From NCBI GenBank assembly GCA_020638695.1, contig JACKIB010000002.1, positions 310,001 to 374,000 of the forward strand: DNA of 64,000 bases, given 5' to 3'. Below are positions 62,245 through 64,000 of this stretch, piece after piece. The translations under genes were made by a program, and so were the position numbers. The notes under the pieces were generated by a model that did not search any database, had not been told where the DNA came from, and saw only the letters and a program-made list of their open reading frames with translations. The DNA is from Planctomycetota bacterium (GTDB lineage: Bacteria > Planctomycetota > UBA1135 > UBA2386). Position 1 is the stretch's first letter. Each line of letters starts with the position of its first letter.

Positions 62245-62369
62245 GCGGGCGAAGGGGTGCGCACGAGTCGGTGCTCCGCTACCTGCTGCGCACGCTGCTG
62301 CTCGGGACTGTGCTGGGGGTGCTGCTGTTCGGCATCCACTTGCTGATCGAGATCTGGACCGCCGGCTGA
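62241..62369 (+). CDS. Tiny membrane protein overlapping the ligA stop
   Basis: Forty-two codons starting at an ATG that overlaps the ligA TGA (ATGA) encode a basic N-terminus (MSGRRGAHESVLRYLLR), one membrane helix (LLLGTVLGVLLFGIHLLIEIW) and TAG. Coupling to ligA and a positive-inside pattern make it plausible. Too short to assign a family, and a chance overlap cannot be excluded. Confidence 0.5.
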   Translation: MSGRRGAHESVLRYLLRTLLLGTVLGVLLFGIHLLIEIWTAG

Positions 62370-62792
62370 GGCGTTCCCGATGCGGCAAGGACGGCGGTGA
62401 TCGTTCATCACCGGGTCGCACTCGATCGAACAACCCTGCCGATTCGTGAGCAACGTCGAGAGAGCGGGTGTCAGCGCGACCACTGGGCCGAGGCGATGCT
62501 CGGTCTCGACACTCCGCACGAGTCGTTCCAGGTCATCCTCGACTTCGTGGTCCGGAGCTTCCGAGCCGCCAGGGAGCCGTCCCTCCACCACGTGTGTGCA
62601 CCAGCCCAGTTTCCCTGCGAACGACACCGCACCGTCGGTGACCGACGCTCGCCTGCCGCGCCAGGTTCGTCGTGCTTTGGCGACAGCCCACTCGGCGATG
62701 TGGGCACATGGCGCCGCGGAAGGACCTGGCGCAGCGCGCGCGAGCCGTTCCCGCGAGCCCCGAGTGCAACGGTGATCCTCAGTCCCCGCAGC
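62370..62792. other. Intergenic gap between the ligA unit and the helicase gene
   Basis: This gap of 423 bases separates convergent genes. A 7-bp hairpin CGGTGAT/ATCACCG with a 5-base loop at 62395-62413 is a candidate terminator for the ligA unit, without a T-tract. A stretch at about 62440-62462 (ATTCGTGAGCAACGTCG) resembles one end of element alpha, but the match is short. I see no gene. Confidence 0.35.
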
Positions 62793-64000
62793 TCACTCCG
62801 CCGCCACCCGACCGGACGCGACCCCACAGTAGACGCGACTGAGGTCCACCTGCGGCAAGGCGCGGAACAGGCGCTTGTAGACCGACGCGGCACGCAGGCT
62901 GTCGATGTCCATCGGCAGGCCCCGGAACGCGCCTTCCGAGGCGACCAGCACCACCTTCGCGCGGGCGCGCGAAATCGCCACGTTGAGTCGGTTGGTCGAG
63001 AAGAAGAACGACGCGCGGTGGCTGGAGCCATCCGGATCCCCGACCGCGAGCGACACCAGGACCACTTCGCGCTCCTGACCCTGCATGCGTTCGACGGTGT
63101 CGACCACGACTTCCTCGGCTCCCGGCACGTCCTTGCGTTGCAGCGCCGAACGAATCAACCGCACCTGGGCACGGAACGGGGTCAGCACCGCGATCTCGCG
63201 CGCCGGCACGCCGTGCTGGACCCGCAGATCGTGCAGCAGATCGGCGACCAGATTCGCCTCCTCCGCCGAGCGCATTCCCGGCTGCAGGTGGTCGACTCGT
63301 GCCAGCACCACCGCCCTGTCCGGGTCGAGCACTTCGTCGTGCACTCCGCCCGGGCAGAAGCGCATGGCGCGTTCGGGCACCGCCGAGCGCAGCAGGCCGC
63401 CGTAGAACGCGTCCCCGACCACGCGGCAGACCGCCGCGTTCATCCGGTAGGTGACGTCCAACATCGTGCTGCCGTAGTGCCGGTGCAGGTGCTCGAACAC
63501 CGAGCGGGTGACCTCCCGGTCGACGTGGTGCCCGGTGATCACCGGCGGGAGCTGCTGGTGGTCGCCGACGAACACCCAGCGGCGCGCCAGCAGCATGCCG
63601 GCGATCGCGTGCGGGATCGGCAGCTGACCGGCCTCGTCGAACACCGTGAAGTGGAACCGTTCGCCCTCCGGTAGTTTGGCGAGGGCGAAGCACGTGCCGG
63701 CCACCACGCAGCCAGTTGCCGGCAAGCTGCTGCGACGCGGGTTGGCGAGCCGGACGCCGGCGGCCTGCAACTCCTCGGAGCGGGTCGAGCCGAGCTTGGT
63801 CAACGGCAGCGTGCTGTCCAACCGGCGCAGCGCGAGCAGCAAGTTGTCGACCGCGCGGTGGGTGAATGCAGTGACCGCGACGCGGCACCCCGCACTGCAC
63901 AGCGCGCGGATCACCTCCGCGAGCATGCGGGTCTTGCCGGTCCCCGGCGGCCCCTGGATCAGCGCCAGACTTTCGGTCGCTACCGCTGCGGCACCCGCTT
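62793..64000 (-). CDS. Superfamily 1 helicase (AAA_11/AAA_12 type), 5' end outside window
   Basis: The visible 400 or so residues include Walker A GPPGTGKT at the window edge (about 63935-63958), motif Ia TAFTHRAVDNLL, Walker B FTVFDEAGQLPIPHA, motif III FVGDHQQLPPVI, the motif IV-V region (TPFRAQVRLIRSAL; VVVDTVERMQGQEREVVLVSL) and motif VI TNRLNVAISRARAKVVLVAS. These are the SF1 motifs of Dna2/UPF1-like helicases. It unwinds DNA or RNA with ATP. The N-terminal part lies beyond the window. Confidence 0.9.
   Translation of the reverse strand, partial: AGAAAVATESLALIQGPPGTGKTRMLAEVIRALCSAGCRVAVTAFTHRAVDNLLLALRRLDSTLPLTKLGSTRSEELQAAGVRLANPRRSSLPATGCVVAGTCFALAKLPEGERFHFTVFDEAGQLPIPHAIAGMLLARRWVFVGDHQQLPPVITGHHVDREVTRSVFEHLHRHYGSTMLDVTYRMNAAVCRVVGDAFYGGLLRSAVPERAMRFCPGGVHDEVLDPDRAVVLARVDHLQPGMRSAEEANLVADLLHDLRVQHGVPAREIAVLTPFRAQVRLIRSALQRKDVPGAEEVVVDTVERMQGQEREVVLVSLAVGDPDGSSHRASFFFSTNRLNVAISRARAKVVLVASEGAFRGLPMDIDSLRAASVYKRLFRALPQVDLSRVYCGVASGRVAAE

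Noticed and set aside
62440..62462. Possible element alpha end in the ligA-helicase gap
   Set aside because: About 18 of 22 bases match but nothing beyond, no CTAG and no second terminus; too short to call.

Overview
This is 64 kb of a dense, high-GC (visibly around two-thirds G+C) bacterial chromosome. Signal peptides, several lipobox proteins, a heme A/cytochrome oxidase assembly cluster and kynurenine catabolism point to an aerobic, diderm-type heterotroph. Exported FG-GAP/VCBS, FHA-VWA, HEAT-VWA and MoxR-DUF58-transglutaminase proteins, and many secreted proteins of unknown family, would fit Planctomycetota or a neighbouring phylum. That placement is inference: the window has no rRNA, and I found no tRNA.

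Layout. 1-4.9 kb: an FHA-VWA protein (cut by the window edge), dapA, divergent rsmD and exported unknowns. 5.3-9.3 kb: a tightly overlapping ctaA-ctaB-ABC ATPase-ABC permease-DUF420 operon. 9.4-16.3 kb: recN, manA, an RluB-type pseudouridine synthase, an active/inactive pair of M16 peptidases and an exported isoaspartyl methyltransferase. 16.3-26 kb: AI-2E-type permease, arsenite methyltransferase, an exported EF-hand protein with an 11-residue Arg/Glu repeat, a phosphodiesterase, a degenerate M61-like protein and an FG-GAP protein. 26-33 kb: an isopropylmalate-dehydrogenase-family enzyme, a homocysteine-methyltransferase-family enzyme, groES-groEL, a response regulator and an acidic zinc-ribbon protein. 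35.2-38.8 kb: kynureninase, kynurenine formamidase, a RidA-family protein and a formyltransferase, probably one former operon. 39.2-43.1 kb: the MoxR/DUF58/transglutaminase trio. 43.2-48 kb: a glycosyltransferase, isocitrate dehydrogenase and a two-gene biotin carboxylase/carrier unit. 48-57.3 kb: exported metalloprotease-like, DUF2891 and TRL-like proteins, a sigma-region-2-like protein, a DsbD-N-like protein, a multicopper oxidase, a Fic-like relic and a TPR protein. 57.4-64 kb: a HEAT-VWA protein, a DUF669-like protein, ligA with a tiny overlapping membrane protein, and a partial SF1 helicase.

The most unusual signal is non-coding. Three families of 160-176 bp miniature elements with perfect 16-18 bp terminal inverted repeats sit end to end between shared CTAG tetranucleotides at two loci (36473-36818 and 55234-55583). 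A CTAG-CCCGGG-CTAG site at 50472-50485 looks like an excision footprint, and a decayed relative lies at about 59341-59434. At kynU the insertion uses the CTAG containing the gene's own TAG stop codon; removing both elements restores a two-base gap between kynU and kynB. A second, hairpin-rich repeat of about 183 bp begins exactly at the TGA stop of two unrelated genes (25972-26387 tandem, 59084-59276 single). These two repeat systems are my main candidates for something undescribed.
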